Notes: generated by a model not told the origin, from the sequence alone. DNA of 64,000 nt from Kordiimonas aquimaris (GCF_025574485.1 NZ_JAOBPO010000004.1:248001-312000), one strand, 5' to 3'. Shown: positions 9,097 through 17,714, counted from the first letter of the stretch. Numbers and translations: made by a program.

Positions 9097-10293
9097 GTGA
9101 CTAAACGCATTCTCACTGTTGATGACACAGCAAGCTTGAAAGACAAACTATCAAGCTACCTGGTATCTTCGGACTTTTTTGTCTCAGGTGTTGCTGGCGG
9201 CATGCAGGCGCTGGATGTGCTGAATACCGAGAGTTTCGACGTAGTTATCGCTAATAATCGTACTGCGGATTTTAGCGGTTTTGACCTCATTAAATATGTA
9301 TCTGAACTGGAACGTCGCCCATCGGTTATCCTGGTGGCAGATGAAGATCCGCGTTTGCGTCAGGAAATCCGGGATCAAGCAATGGCATACAGCGTCAATC
9401 TTCTGGGTGTTTTGTCTGCGCCGATAGACGGTGAACTTTTGCTGTCTGCCTTAAGTGAAGTTGCTAACCTTGGTGGTTCTGATGGGCAGGCGTCAGAAAC
9501 GGGCATTGTTGAAACAGAGTTTATGCGCGGCCTCATGACAGATGGTTTGTCACCAGTGTTTCAACCTAAAATAAACTTGAAAACAGGCAAGATGATGGGT
9601 GCAGAAGCTTTCGCGCGCTGGAGTGCACCCGGGGGTGGTTTGCTGGGGGCAGGCGCCGTTATTAAAGTTGCACGCGAAAAAGGTTATATGGATGTTTTGA
9701 CATACCGCATGCTTGAGTTGGCGCTGCAACAGCAAGGCAAATGGCGCCGAGAGGGACAGGATGTTCCGTTGTCGATCAATACATCCAGCGAGAACTTACG
9801 AAAACCCGATTTTGCAGATGTCGTCACTGGCTTGGCCGAACAATTCGGTGTGGAGCCTTCTATGGTGCGGCTTGAGATTACCGAGTCTGATTTTGAAGTT
9901 GATGAGCGCGTGCCTCTTGAAAATTTGTCGCGGCTTCATGCGCGTGGCTTTGGGTTAGCGCTTGATGACTTTGGTACAGGTTTTGCCCCTTTGTTACGAT
10001 TGAAGGCTATTCCATTTGATGAGTTGGTTATTGACCGGGATTTTCTCTCGCGTGCCGCTGAAGATGAGACAGCGCAGATAATCTTTGAGACGGCTGTAGA
10101 ATTGGCGCACAAGCTTAAGTTAAATTGCACGGTTGAAGGTATCGAATCTGAAGCGCAATTGACAATGTCCAAGCGCATGGGTGTTGATACTGCACAGGGC
10201 TATTTTATCGGCAAGCCTATGTCTTCCAGCGAATTTTTGATCTGGATAGAAGACTATAAAGACGGGGTTATTACCATACCGGGTTTGACCTGA
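9097..10293 (+). CDS. Response-regulator-like protein with degenerate REC and EAL domains
   Basis: The 398-residue protein has a CheY-like receiver (about 3-125) and an EAL domain (about 145-390), the family that cuts or binds cyclic di-GMP. The receiver keeps the acidic pair D9 D10, but Asn53 (ANNRTADFSG) sits where the phospho-Asp should be, and the usual Lys near residue 110 is Ala (LSAPI). In the EAL domain E170 (EAF), the N of INTSSENL, the E of LEITES, D290 D291 (LDDFGTG), E347 and QGYF are present. The Lys of the usual KID motif is Val311 (LVIDRDF). It may therefore bind c-di-GMP without efficient catalysis. The start is GTG after GGAAGGAAG. The gene converges with the OCD gene (4-base gap). 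Confidence 0.88.
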   Translation: MTKRILTVDDTASLKDKLSSYLVSSDFFVSGVAGGMQALDVLNTESFDVVIANNRTADFSGFDLIKYVSELERRPSVILVADEDPRLRQEIRDQAMAYSVNLLGVLSAPIDGELLLSALSEVANLGGSDGQASETGIVETEFMRGLMTDGLSPVFQPKINLKTGKMMGAEAFARWSAPGGGLLGAGAVIKVAREKGYMDVLTYRMLELALQQQGKWRREGQDVPLSINTSSENLRKPDFADVVTGLAEQFGVEPSMVRLEITESDFEVDERVPLENLSRLHARGFGLALDDFGTGFAPLLRLKAIPFDELVIDRDFLSRAAEDETAQIIFETAVELAHKLKLNCTVEGIESEAQLTMSKRMGVDTAQGYFIGKPMSSSEFLIWIEDYKDGVITIPGLT

Positions 10294-10297
10294 CGTC

Positions 10298-11242
10298 TTA
10301 TCCGCTTTTCAATGCATTCCATACTATTTTGGCAGCGGCAATATCTTGTGCCGCGATACCAGTTAGGTCGGCTACCGTAATGTCTTGGTCTGCACGTTTA
10401 TATAGTGCTGGATTGTCAATAAGCGCACCAAGTTCCGCAGAGTTTCTGTCATCAAATACAACAGAAGCATGGCAGGTTTCACCGTGATGCAAGCATTGTT
10501 CCTTGGAATCAAAAACAGTAAATGCAACGCGTTCAAATATGTTGTTGTCAATTTCCTGTTTGCCGGGCGCATCTGCGCCAACTGCTGTGATGTGCGTGCC
10601 ACCGTTTACCCAGCTTGACATGATCAAAGGGCTTGTTGCAGGTGTTGTTGTAATAATGATGTTGGCGTTTGCACACAGTTCTTCAATGCTATCAAGCTGA
10701 CAGACATCAATTCCTTTTTGTTGCATATCTTTAGCAAAAAGTGCCGCGGCGTCAGTGTTGCGCCCAAAGACAGACACTTTGGCAATAGGCATCAAACTGC
10801 GATGATACATAAGCTGCATACGCGCCTGTATCCCAGTACCAACAATGCCAATATGTTTGGCGCCTTGTGGTGCAAGTGCCTTAGAGGCAATGGCTCCAGC
10901 TGCTGCAGTGCGGCTATCGGTTAAAAAGCCCTCATCTTGCAATAATGCCAGCGGAACACCGGTTTCTGCAGAAAGTACAAGCATAAGACCGTTACTGCTT
11001 GGCAGACCAAGTTTTGGATTATCGTAGAAGCCCGTTGCTAGTTTCACGACAAATACTGGATCACCTTTGATATGCCCGTATTTTATATGCATATCACCTG
11101 ATGGTTCAGTAAAAGGTAAATAACCCACGGGCGGAATGGTCACCCTACCTTTAGAGAAAGCGACAAAAGCATTTGCTACGGCATCAGTAAGCAAATCACG
11201 TGACAGGACTGCTTCGATTTGTGTTTTGTTAAATATCTGCAT
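10298..11242 (-). CDS. Ornithine cyclodeaminase / mu-crystallin family protein
   Basis: This is an NAD(P)-binding Rossmann protein of about 314 residues in the OCD/mu-crystallin family. Members deaminate ornithine to proline, reduce cyclic imines, or make unusual amino acids. Visible marks are MHIKYGHIKGDPVFVVKLATGFYDN, LQDEGFLTDSRTAAAGAIA and the dinucleotide motif IGIVGTGIQARMQL. I chose the ATG at 11242 (MQIFNK), which leaves 13 bases after the aminotransferase; the frame is open back to 11275 and would overlap it. The two genes lie on the same strand and almost certainly form an operon, which suggests linked amino-acid catabolism. The substrate is not predictable from sequence alone. Confidence 0.88.
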   Translation of the reverse strand: MQIFNKTQIEAVLSRDLLTDAVANAFVAFSKGRVTIPPVGYLPFTEPSGDMHIKYGHIKGDPVFVVKLATGFYDNPKLGLPSSNGLMLVLSAETGVPLALLQDEGFLTDSRTAAAGAIASKALAPQGAKHIGIVGTGIQARMQLMYHRSLMPIAKVSVFGRNTDAAALFAKDMQQKGIDVCQLDSIEELCANANIIITTTPATSPLIMSSWVNGGTHITAVGADAPGKQEIDNNIFERVAFTVFDSKEQCLHHGETCHASVVFDDRNSAELGALIDNPALYKRADQDITVADLTGIAAQDIAAAKIVWNALKSG

Positions 11243-11255
11243 TGGCTGTGATAAA

Positions 11256-12368
11256 TCAGAAATTGGAGCGAGCAAAATCGGACAAGTGCGAAAGTCCTGC
11301 TTCTATGTGATCTTTGGGCGCACCAACGCCAAGGCGAATATAGCCATCTTTGCCATACACATCGCCCGGAACCAACATAATGCTGCGTTCTTCGCGTAGT
11401 TTGTGGACCAAGTCAGTGGAGTTTATATCCATATTATAGCGGACAAAGGCCATGCCGCCAGCTTTAGGCAAAATGCTTGAAAACAGATTGGCATTTGTTT
11501 CGAGCCAGCCTCCTAGCAACGCAACATTTTCGTTAAGGATACGTCTGCTGCGGCTCAAAATTTCAGCGCGTTTTTGAGGTTGCAAGGCAATGTCAGCAAC
11601 ATATTCGCTAACAGTGTTGGTGGTAATCGAAGTATAATCCTTGCACTGCCAAGCTTTATAGATGAAGTCCGTTGGCCCAACCAGCCACCCGATGCGCAGG
11701 CCTGGTAATGCCAATGCTTTTGATAAGCCTGATGTTACGATAGCCTTGTCGTAAAGGTCTGCAAAACTTGGGCTTTCAACACCGCTGAGTTCCGATCCCT
11801 TGTATACCTCATCACCGTGCAGATAGAGGTCACGAGACCTTGCAAACTCAACCAACTTTATCATGGACGCCTCGTCCATAATGCTGCCACTTGGATTGTT
11901 AGGGTGGCAAATCGTTATCATTTTTGTTTTGAGTGTAACGGCTTTTGCAAGTTCGTCCAGATCTGGTTGCCAGCTCTGGTCTTCACGCAGCTCAACCTCT
12001 ACAACTTTGATACCTAATGACTTTGCCCAACCCCAAATTTGCAAATAGTTGGGAACAAAAACGATCAATTCATCACCAGGATTAAGGAGTGACATAACCA
12101 TCAAAAAGTTAGCTTCAGCAGAACCATTTGTCACAATGACATTGTCTTGATTTCTACCTTTGTAGAGGCGCGCAATGGAATTGCGAAGCTCAACGGTGCC
12201 ATTAGTCCAGCCATATCCGATTTCCAGATCAAGCATTTCTTCAATCTGATCAGGTGTTAGAAACTCCCTGAGAGAGTATGGGTGAACACCACTGTCTGAT
12301 AAATTATATTCAACAGTGTTTTCATAGAGTGATTGAATACGCTCAAGACCAAATTCAATGATTTCCAT
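11256..12368 (-). CDS. PLP-dependent aminotransferase, class I/II
   Basis: The 370-residue fold-type I aminotransferase shows NLSDSGVHPYSLREFL near the start, the cofactor phosphate region TNGSAEANFL, ICHPNNPSGSIMDEASM, DEVYKG and the Schiff-base lysine in SGLSKALALPGLRIGW. I chose the ATG at 12368 (MEIIEF), which has GGTGGGGC upstream; the frame is open to 12422. It is cotranscribed with the OCD-like gene, so together they may convert an amino acid to a keto acid or cyclic imine and reduce it. The N-terminal PYSLREF pattern recalls aminotransferase-like enzymes acting on arginine-derived substrates, but I make no firm substrate call. Confidence 0.88.
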   Translation of the reverse strand: MEIIEFGLERIQSLYENTVEYNLSDSGVHPYSLREFLTPDQIEEMLDLEIGYGWTNGTVELRNSIARLYKGRNQDNVIVTNGSAEANFLMVMSLLNPGDELIVFVPNYLQIWGWAKSLGIKVVEVELREDQSWQPDLDELAKAVTLKTKMITICHPNNPSGSIMDEASMIKLVEFARSRDLYLHGDEVYKGSELSGVESPSFADLYDKAIVTSGLSKALALPGLRIGWLVGPTDFIYKAWQCKDYTSITTNTVSEYVADIALQPQKRAEILSRSRRILNENVALLGGWLETNANLFSSILPKAGGMAFVRYNMDINSTDLVHKLREERSIMLVPGDVYGKDGYIRLGVGAPKDHIEAGLSHLSDFARSNF

Positions 12369-12448
12369 TTTGCCCCACCAGTTTGTTGTTTCAGAATGCT
12401 TTAACATTATAGGTCGAAACAAAAAACGACAGCAAAAAATCCTGAGAG

Positions 12449-12483
12449 TAGAAAATGAGCCACAGTATGCAGCTCATTTTCTC
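12449..12483 (-). terminator. Hairpin downstream of the TonB receptor gene
   Basis: AGAAAATGAGC and GCTCATTTTCT form an 11-base-pair stem around an 11-base loop, 23 bases beyond the receptor stop codon. The TTTTCT tail is a weak T-run. It is a probable terminator that separates the receptor from the aminotransferase unit. Confidence 0.55.
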
Positions 12484-12504
12484 TTTATTTAGAGGCGTTG
12501 TCGC

Positions 12505-14628
12505 CTAAAATTGTGCGCGGAAAGATGCTCTGATATTCCGGCCTGGTAGTGGTGCAACATCTTTCAGGAAGCTTGCGTGTTGCCGCCCTGTTGCATCATT
12601 AAGATTACTACCACGTAGCTCAAACGAGTAATTTGAATTTTCGAATGGATGGAAAGTCAAATACACATTCCAGAATGCATAACTATCTGTCGGTAACTCA
12701 ACATCAGAAACATTATTCTGACTACCTGCAAATTCCAGTTCTGTTCTGAAGTCAAACAATGAAGCATTTGCCTCAAGGCCAACAAGGAACGTTAGCGGAG
12801 GTAAACGTGGGATATTGTCATTACCGCCTCGATCCAGGTCTGCCTTGATCAGGTCAATTTGACCGTCGATGTGGATATCGACGTCATCAAACATCTCGGT
12901 GTCGTATGTTCCAATTTTGAGCTCTGTTTTTGCTTCAAAACCATAGATCTGTGCATCGTTGGCGCGGAACTCAAAGATAGGAAGACCATCTTCTTCACCG
13001 CTTGTCGCCACTTCATAAATGAAGTCATCATAGCTCGTGTAATACACATTGGCGATGAAGCTGAAGTCGTCAGTTGAATGCGAGAATGTTGCTTCAAGGC
13101 CGAGAGCAGTTTCAAGACCCAGATTTGGATCGCCGACCTCGAAGGCGTTCGTTGCCAAGTGTGGGCCATTTGAGAATAGTTCTTCTGTAGAAGGCGCACG
13201 TTCAGTTCTGAACAAAGTGACACCAAAGAAAGACTCTTCACTAATATCATACCCGGCACCGACGCTGGCGCTAAAGCCATCGAACGAGCGTTCTACATTT
13301 TGATTAGTAACGTCATAAGACGTGTTTTCATACCGGCCGCCAAATTCATATAACCATGGACCTGATGTGTATTCTTTTACAGTATAAATACCAAATTGTG
13401 TGCTGTCTGTCGGTGGAACAAAAGCTTCTGCGCCGATAGCCGAAAAATCACGACTACGAAGTTGAAAGCCTGTAGAGCCACCCCAGTTGCCGGAGTGGTT
13501 TTCAACAAAATCTGCACGTGCTTCGTAGCCTTCGTTAGAGAAAACAGTGCCTACCTCGTCACCTTCAAGTTCTGTGTGCGTATAGTCAGAGTAGCCGAAC
13601 CGGAATTTAGCTTTCGAGAATAAGCCGAAGTCGCCGCGCAGTTCACCGTTAAAATCATAGCGTGTTTGATCGAGATCGATACGAACTACTTCTTCTTCCT
13701 CTTCGCCTTCTTCCTCCTCTTCACCTTCTTCATGGTGATGAGCACCTGGAACGCCGTAAAGGCTGTCTAGTTGTCTAATATTAAAACCAAAGAAGCCGTT
13801 TTCGAAGATAAAGCCAACACCGCCAGAGCCGGCTGTTGTTTCTGTAGCACTGTTTTCAACAGTGCCAAACGCCTCTTCTTCGCCTTCCTCTTCTTCACCG
13901 CCTTCAGCTTCTTCAAGTGCACGCAAACGGGCACTTTCTGCAAAGCCCGGGATGTCGTAATCATTTGTGTCGCGGTATGAAATATCACCGTGCAGTACTA
14001 CTTGAGCGCTGCCTGTATCAGCAATAAGTGCATTGAATGAGCCAGATAGCTCGTGTCCTTCATCAACAGTTGTGTAGCCGTATCTTACTGCGCCTTCAAA
14101 ACCGTCTTCGGGTACGCTGTTTGGAATACGATTGTCGATCACATTGACAACACCGCCGGCCGCTGAGCTACCATAAACAAGCATGGCTGTACCACGCAGA
14201 ATTTCAATACGCTCAGCAAGTGCAGGTTCTACTGCAACAGCGTGGTCAGGACTTGTTGATGACGCATCAATAGAGCCAATACCGTTATCCAGAACGCGAA
14301 TGCGGTCCCCGCCTAGTCCCCTGATAATAGGCCGTGAAGCACCGGGTCCGAAGAATGTTGATGAAATACCTGGTTGACGGCGTAGTGTTTCGCCGATGGA
14401 GCCGCTTAGTTGGCGTAGAATCTCTTCCTGCCGCAGCACGGTTGAACCAAGAATGGTTTCGCCAACTTTACGGCCTTCGAAAGCGCCTGAAACGATAATC
14501 TCTTCCAGCTCATTTTCATGTGGCGGAGCCCCTAACTCGGCGGCATATGCGTTTTGTGAGGCCAATACTGTTGTCAAAAGAAGCGCTTTAAATCGATATG
14601 TGTTTTTAAATGCAGACGTAGTAGTCAT
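12505..14628 (-). CDS. TonB-dependent outer membrane receptor, ZnuD-like
   Basis: The 707-residue protein has a signal peptide (about 1-29, ending NAYA), a TonB box (EEIIVSG), a plug domain with RPIIRGLGGDRIRVLDNG and YGSSAAGGVVNVIDN, and a beta-barrel ending in Phe (RASFRAQF). The pattern GVPGAHHHEE followed by IDLDQTRYD matches zinc receptors of the ZnuD type. In place of a long His-rich loop there are two Glu-rich stretches, around residues 240-255 and 295-312. A binding site (AGGG) lies seven bases before the ATG. Upstream on the same strand is a small Cys/His exported protein. The cargo is probably zinc or another divalent metal; that is inference from family resemblance and the acidic loops. 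Confidence 0.9.
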   Translation of the reverse strand: MTTTSAFKNTYRFKALLLTTVLASQNAYAAELGAPPHENELEEIIVSGAFEGRKVGETILGSTVLRQEEILRQLSGSIGETLRRQPGISSTFFGPGASRPIIRGLGGDRIRVLDNGIGSIDASSTSPDHAVAVEPALAERIEILRGTAMLVYGSSAAGGVVNVIDNRIPNSVPEDGFEGAVRYGYTTVDEGHELSGSFNALIADTGSAQVVLHGDISYRDTNDYDIPGFAESARLRALEEAEGGEEEEGEEEAFGTVENSATETTAGSGGVGFIFENGFFGFNIRQLDSLYGVPGAHHHEEGEEEEEGEEEEEVVRIDLDQTRYDFNGELRGDFGLFSKAKFRFGYSDYTHTELEGDEVGTVFSNEGYEARADFVENHSGNWGGSTGFQLRSRDFSAIGAEAFVPPTDSTQFGIYTVKEYTSGPWLYEFGGRYENTSYDVTNQNVERSFDGFSASVGAGYDISEESFFGVTLFRTERAPSTEELFSNGPHLATNAFEVGDPNLGLETALGLEATFSHSTDDFSFIANVYYTSYDDFIYEVATSGEEDGLPIFEFRANDAQIYGFEAKTELKIGTYDTEMFDDVDIHIDGQIDLIKADLDRGGNDNIPRLPPLTFLVGLEANASLFDFRTELEFAGSQNNVSDVELPTDSYAFWNVYLTFHPFENSNYSFELRGSNLNDATGRQHASFLKDVAPLPGRNIRASFRAQF

Positions 14629-14656
14629 GATGATACCCTAGTGTAAACTAACATAC

Positions 14657-14696
14657 ACATGCAGCACCTTAGGGCGCTAAGCATGTGATTATATTC
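14657..14696 (-). promoter_or_regulatory. Imperfect hairpin in the receptor leader
   Basis: CTTAG-GGCG-CTAAG forms an inner stem, and CACATG / CATGTG an outer stem with a six-base bulge on one side. It lies about 30-70 bases before the receptor start. It could be an RNA structure or an operator; the sequence does not decide. Confidence 0.35.
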
Positions 14697-14750
14697 ATAT
14701 TAATGTGTGTATTACGCGGGACAGGAATGTTCTGTTTAGGCGTAGTTAGT

Positions 14751-15032
14751 TTAGATGAGGGCAGGTGGGCCGTGCGTTAACAGGCTACGGTCGGGTGCAT
14801 TTGCTGGTGCTACGTGGCTTAAGAGGCGAGCTTGTCTGGAATTATAGACAATGTTTTCTGCAATGAACACGGCATCAGCAGATGCCATTGGGTCACCAGC
14901 GCTTTTACATACGAGGCAATTGGTATGTTGATTGTCTAGTGACTGATCAGCGTTATGGTCAAGCTGAAGGCCTTGCACCCATAAAAAGGCACAGATACCT
15001 ACCAGTTTGAATAACCAAAACGCATTTTTCAT
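14751..15032 (-). CDS. Small exported Cys/His protein beside the metal receptor
   Basis: The 93-residue product has a hydrophobic N-terminal segment (about 4-22), then a short DHNADQSLDNQHTNCLVCKS region with H26, H36 and a C39-x-x-C42 pair, then a low-complexity tail. Proteins of this size and layout often sit next to ZnuD-type receptors in marine Proteobacteria and have been labelled zinc-uptake chaperones, without much proof. It is transcribed toward the receptor gene with a gap of 122 bases. The binding site is weak. A metal-handling role in the periplasm is inferred from position and ligands only. Confidence 0.65.
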   Translation of the reverse strand: MKNAFWLFKLVGICAFLWVQGLQLDHNADQSLDNQHTNCLVCKSAGDPMASADAVFIAENIVYNSRQARLLSHVAPANAPDRSLLTHGPPALI

Positions 15033-15107
15033 CGTTATTACTTCTGCGAAACCCCAAATTGTGCCGGAAATAGCCTTTAAGCTTCAAGCACTCTTTCTGC
15101 GGAGGAG

Positions 15108-15126
15108 AATGTAATAGTGTTACGTT
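15108..15126. promoter_or_regulatory. 19-bp palindrome, candidate metal-regulator operator
   Basis: AATGTAATAGTGTTACGTT reads as AAyGTAAyA-s-TrTTACrTT, an inverted repeat in which every mismatch is a T/C or G/A change. It lies 76 bases upstream of the small Cys/His gene and also covers the likely GTG start of the radical SAM gene. The position would suit a Zur- or Fur-type repressor. I could not match it confidently to a known consensus. Confidence 0.35.
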
Positions 15127-16346
15127 ACGGCGTCAAGAGGTCTGTTGCATTACTATTGTTCTTGTTTTGTTCTTATGATATTATCCCGATTATGGAACAT
15201 TTTTCTACAAAGCATACCTCGGTAAATTCCGATCAGGTCGAACACTCCCCATGGTTGGTGAGGGAAGATAAACCGCAGAAGGGCCGTGGTACAATTTCAA
15301 ACCGGAGCGGCCGGTTTGAAACATTGCAGCGCGGTACTTTCCGTGACGGATGGTCTTCAGAGACAGATATGGAAAAACCACGCTTGAAAACGAGCGTCAC
15401 TGACGAACAAGCTAAAACCATCATTGCTCGAAACTCGTCTCCTGATATTCCCTTTGATCGTTCGATTAACCCATACCGTGGGTGTGAACATGGTTGTGTC
15501 TATTGTTTTGCTCGTCCTAGCCACAGTTTTATGGGGCTTTCTCCGGGGCTGGATTTTGAAAGTAAGCTATTTGCTAAACCAAATGCGGCAAAATTACTTA
15601 AGGAAGAACTTTCTCGTCCAAATTATAAAGTAGCTCCCATCGCTATGGGAACGAATACTGATCCGTATCAGCCAATTGAAAAGCAGCGAGAAATTACGCG
15701 TCAGATACTGGAGGTACTTGCAGCTCATAACCACCCCGTGACTATACTGACCAAATCACGCCTGATTGTACGTGATATGGATATCATTGTGCCCATGGCT
15801 GAAAAGGGTTTGGTTAAGGTGGCGCTTTCTGTAACTACGCTTGATCGGGGCCTTTGCCGAAAACTGGAGCCGCGTGCTGCGATGCCACAAAGGCGCCTAG
15901 ATGCTATTAAGCTAATGGCAGACGCAGGCGTACCCGTGGGCATGATGTTCGCACCGGTGATTCCCGCGATCAATGATCATGAGATGGAGGCAGTTTTGGC
16001 TGCCGCTGCTCATGCTGGCGCGCGGGAAGCCGCTTTTATCTTACTTCGGTTGCCGCTCGAGCTTGTTAATTTGTTCGAGGAGTGGCTGAGCGTTCATTAC
16101 CCTGACCGTAAATCACGTGTTTTAAACAGACTGGTGGCAATGCGGGGTGGGCGTTTTAATGACCCACGCTTCAAACACCGCATGAAGGGCAAAGGTGTGG
16201 AGGCTGATTTGATGAAATTGCGCTTTCAAAAGCTCTGTGCACGCCTTCGTTTGAACGAGAGGCATATGAAACTGCGTACTGATTTATTTATTCCACCTGT
16301 TGGTCAGGGAGGGCAGTTTGGATTTGATTTCACGCCTGCTACATAA
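15117..16346 (+). CDS. PA0069-type radical SAM protein
   Basis: This radical SAM protein of about 409 residues has a [4Fe-4S] motif C-x3-C-x2-C in YRGCEHGCVYCFARP. Around it are PQKGRGTISNRSGRFE, which is typical of the PA0069 group, then APIAMGTNTDPYQPIE and TILTKSRLIVRDMD. These proteins look related to spore photoproduct lyase, but their reaction is not known to me. GGAGGAG at 15101-15107 points to the GTG at 15117, which gives an odd hydrophobic N-terminal segment (residues 8-25). The next ATG, at 15192 (MEHFSTKH), gives a start more usual for the family but lacks a binding site. Confidence 0.88.
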   Translation: MLRYGVKRSVALLLFLFCSYDIIPIMEHFSTKHTSVNSDQVEHSPWLVREDKPQKGRGTISNRSGRFETLQRGTFRDGWSSETDMEKPRLKTSVTDEQAKTIIARNSSPDIPFDRSINPYRGCEHGCVYCFARPSHSFMGLSPGLDFESKLFAKPNAAKLLKEELSRPNYKVAPIAMGTNTDPYQPIEKQREITRQILEVLAAHNHPVTILTKSRLIVRDMDIIVPMAEKGLVKVALSVTTLDRGLCRKLEPRAAMPQRRLDAIKLMADAGVPVGMMFAPVIPAINDHEMEAVLAAAAHAGAREAAFILLRLPLELVNLFEEWLSVHYPDRKSRVLNRLVAMRGGRFNDPRFKHRMKGKGVEADLMKLRFQKLCARLRLNERHMKLRTDLFIPPVGQGGQFGFDFTPAT

Positions 16347-16367
16347 AAGTCTGCCACATAAAAGAAA

Positions 16368-16394
16368 GGGCTCTGCATACCGTATGCAAAGCCC
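16368..16394. terminator. Bidirectional terminator hairpin
   Basis: GGGCT-C-TGCATA and TATGCA-A-AGCCC pair around CCG. It lies between the convergent radical SAM and old-yellow-enzyme genes. On the minus strand the hairpin is followed by TTTCTTTT, so it mainly serves the oxidoreductase. Confidence 0.7.
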
Positions 16395-16419
16395 ATAATA
16401 TATTCGGAGCTTATCGTTC

Positions 16420-17523
16420 TTATACAAGTGATGTAAGCATCTCTTTAGTGTAGGATTGCAAGGCTACGTTATCGCCTGCAGCAATCTGGTTAGCCCAATC
16501 TGGGTTGGCGATAAGTGCGCGGCCAACTGCTACAAGATCAAATTCATTGTTTTCTAGACGGCTAATGAGATTGTCCAGGCTTGCTGGCTTTGCTTCTGAA
16601 AAGCCACTTTGGCCTTCCTCTGCAAATGCGGCATCAAGACCCACGCTACCAACTGTAATTGTTGGCTTGCCGGTAATCTTTTTAACCCATCCTGCGAGAT
16701 TGAGATCACTTTCTTCAAATTCAGGCTCCCAAAAACGGCGGGTAGAGCAATGGAATATATCTAAGCCAGCATCCACTAACGGCGTTGTAAACGCTTCAAG
16801 TTCTTGCGGTGACGTTGCAAGGCGAGCGCTATATTCCTGTTGTTTCCATTGTGACCAACGAAGCATCACTGGGAAGTCAGGTCCGACTTCGGCGCGGATA
16901 GCTTTTATAATTTCAGTTGCAAACCGAGTGCGGCTAAAAAGGTCACCGCCCCATTTGTCTGTCCGTTCGTTTAAATCAGCCCAGAAGAATTGATCAATCA
17001 GATAGCCATGTGCTCCGTGAATTTCGACGCCGTCAAAACCTATTGCTTTAGAATCAGCGGCAGCTTTTGCAAATGCAGCAATCACATCAGCAATGTCACT
17101 TTCGGTCATTTCATGGCAGCGTTTCTTGCCGGGCTTTACAAGACCTGATGGGCCAAAGCCCGGTACTTCTGGCTCTGGTTCCATGCCTTCGCGCCTTAGT
17201 GAACCGACGTGCCATAGCTGCGGCATAATTTTACCGCCTTCGCTGTGCACGGCTTCAACTACTTTGCGCCAGCCTTCAAGTGCTTCTTTACCGTATATAT
17301 ATGGCACATTTGGATAACCATTGGCGGCTTTATGCCCAACACAGGTGCCTTCAGTCACGATGAGGCCTACACCGCCAGCCGCGCGGCGCTTATAGTAAGC
17401 GATGTTTTTGTCATTTGGTATATTGCCCGGTGAAAAAGACCGTGTCATCGGAGCCATAACCACTCTGTTTTTGAGTTCAAGTTGGCCTAATTGAAAAGGT
17501 TGAAATAAAGCAGACTGTGACAT
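16420..17523 (-). CDS. NADH:flavin oxidoreductase, old yellow enzyme family
   Basis: This is a 367-residue FMN-dependent TIM-barrel ene-reductase, the type that reduces activated C=C bonds of enones or maleimide-like compounds with NAD(P)H. Marks are LFQPFQLGQLELKNRVVMAP, MTRSFSPG, GVGLIVTEGT, FDGVEIHGAHGYLIDQFF and RTDKWGGDLFSRTRF, and near the end the phosphate-binding VAVGRALIANPDW. The start at 17523 (MSQSAL) follows AAGGATT; a longer frame to 17559 is open but has no support. It is divergent from the periplasmic glutathione peroxidase gene. The physiological substrate is unknown; a detoxification role would fit the neighbour. Confidence 0.93.
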   Translation of the reverse strand: MSQSALFQPFQLGQLELKNRVVMAPMTRSFSPGNIPNDKNIAYYKRRAAGGVGLIVTEGTCVGHKAANGYPNVPYIYGKEALEGWRKVVEAVHSEGGKIMPQLWHVGSLRREGMEPEPEVPGFGPSGLVKPGKKRCHEMTESDIADVIAAFAKAAADSKAIGFDGVEIHGAHGYLIDQFFWADLNERTDKWGGDLFSRTRFATEIIKAIRAEVGPDFPVMLRWSQWKQQEYSARLATSPQELEAFTTPLVDAGLDIFHCSTRRFWEPEFEESDLNLAGWVKKITGKPTITVGSVGLDAAFAEEGQSGFSEAKPASLDNLISRLENNEFDLVAVGRALIANPDWANQIAAGDNVALQSYTKEMLTSLV

Positions 17524-17603
17524 GATAATCCTTGTATTGTGCTCAATGCTGCGAGGCATTGCGTAGCACAGATAGCTAGGTCACAGTTTCCATGTTTCAA
17601 GTG

Positions 17604-17647
17604 ATCACGTTAGAGTTATGTCTCTATTTTTCGAAACCAAACGTGAT
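17604..17647. promoter_or_regulatory. Inverted repeat between OYE and GPx genes
   Basis: ATCACGTT (17604-17611) and AACGTGAT (17640-17647) are perfect inverted copies 28 bases apart, in the 191-base divergent spacer. They could be two half-sites of one operator or the base of a hairpin. No regulator gene is adjacent. Confidence 0.3.
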
Positions 17648-17714
17648 ATATAAGCGTATCAATTTGTGGAACTGGCTGGGTTACCACTTAATTTGGCGTT
17701 AGGGAGTATAGCCA

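Noticed and set aside
16505-16993. 162-residue open frame opposite the old yellow enzyme gene
   Set aside because: It is antisense to a clear family member, and has no motif and no binding site.
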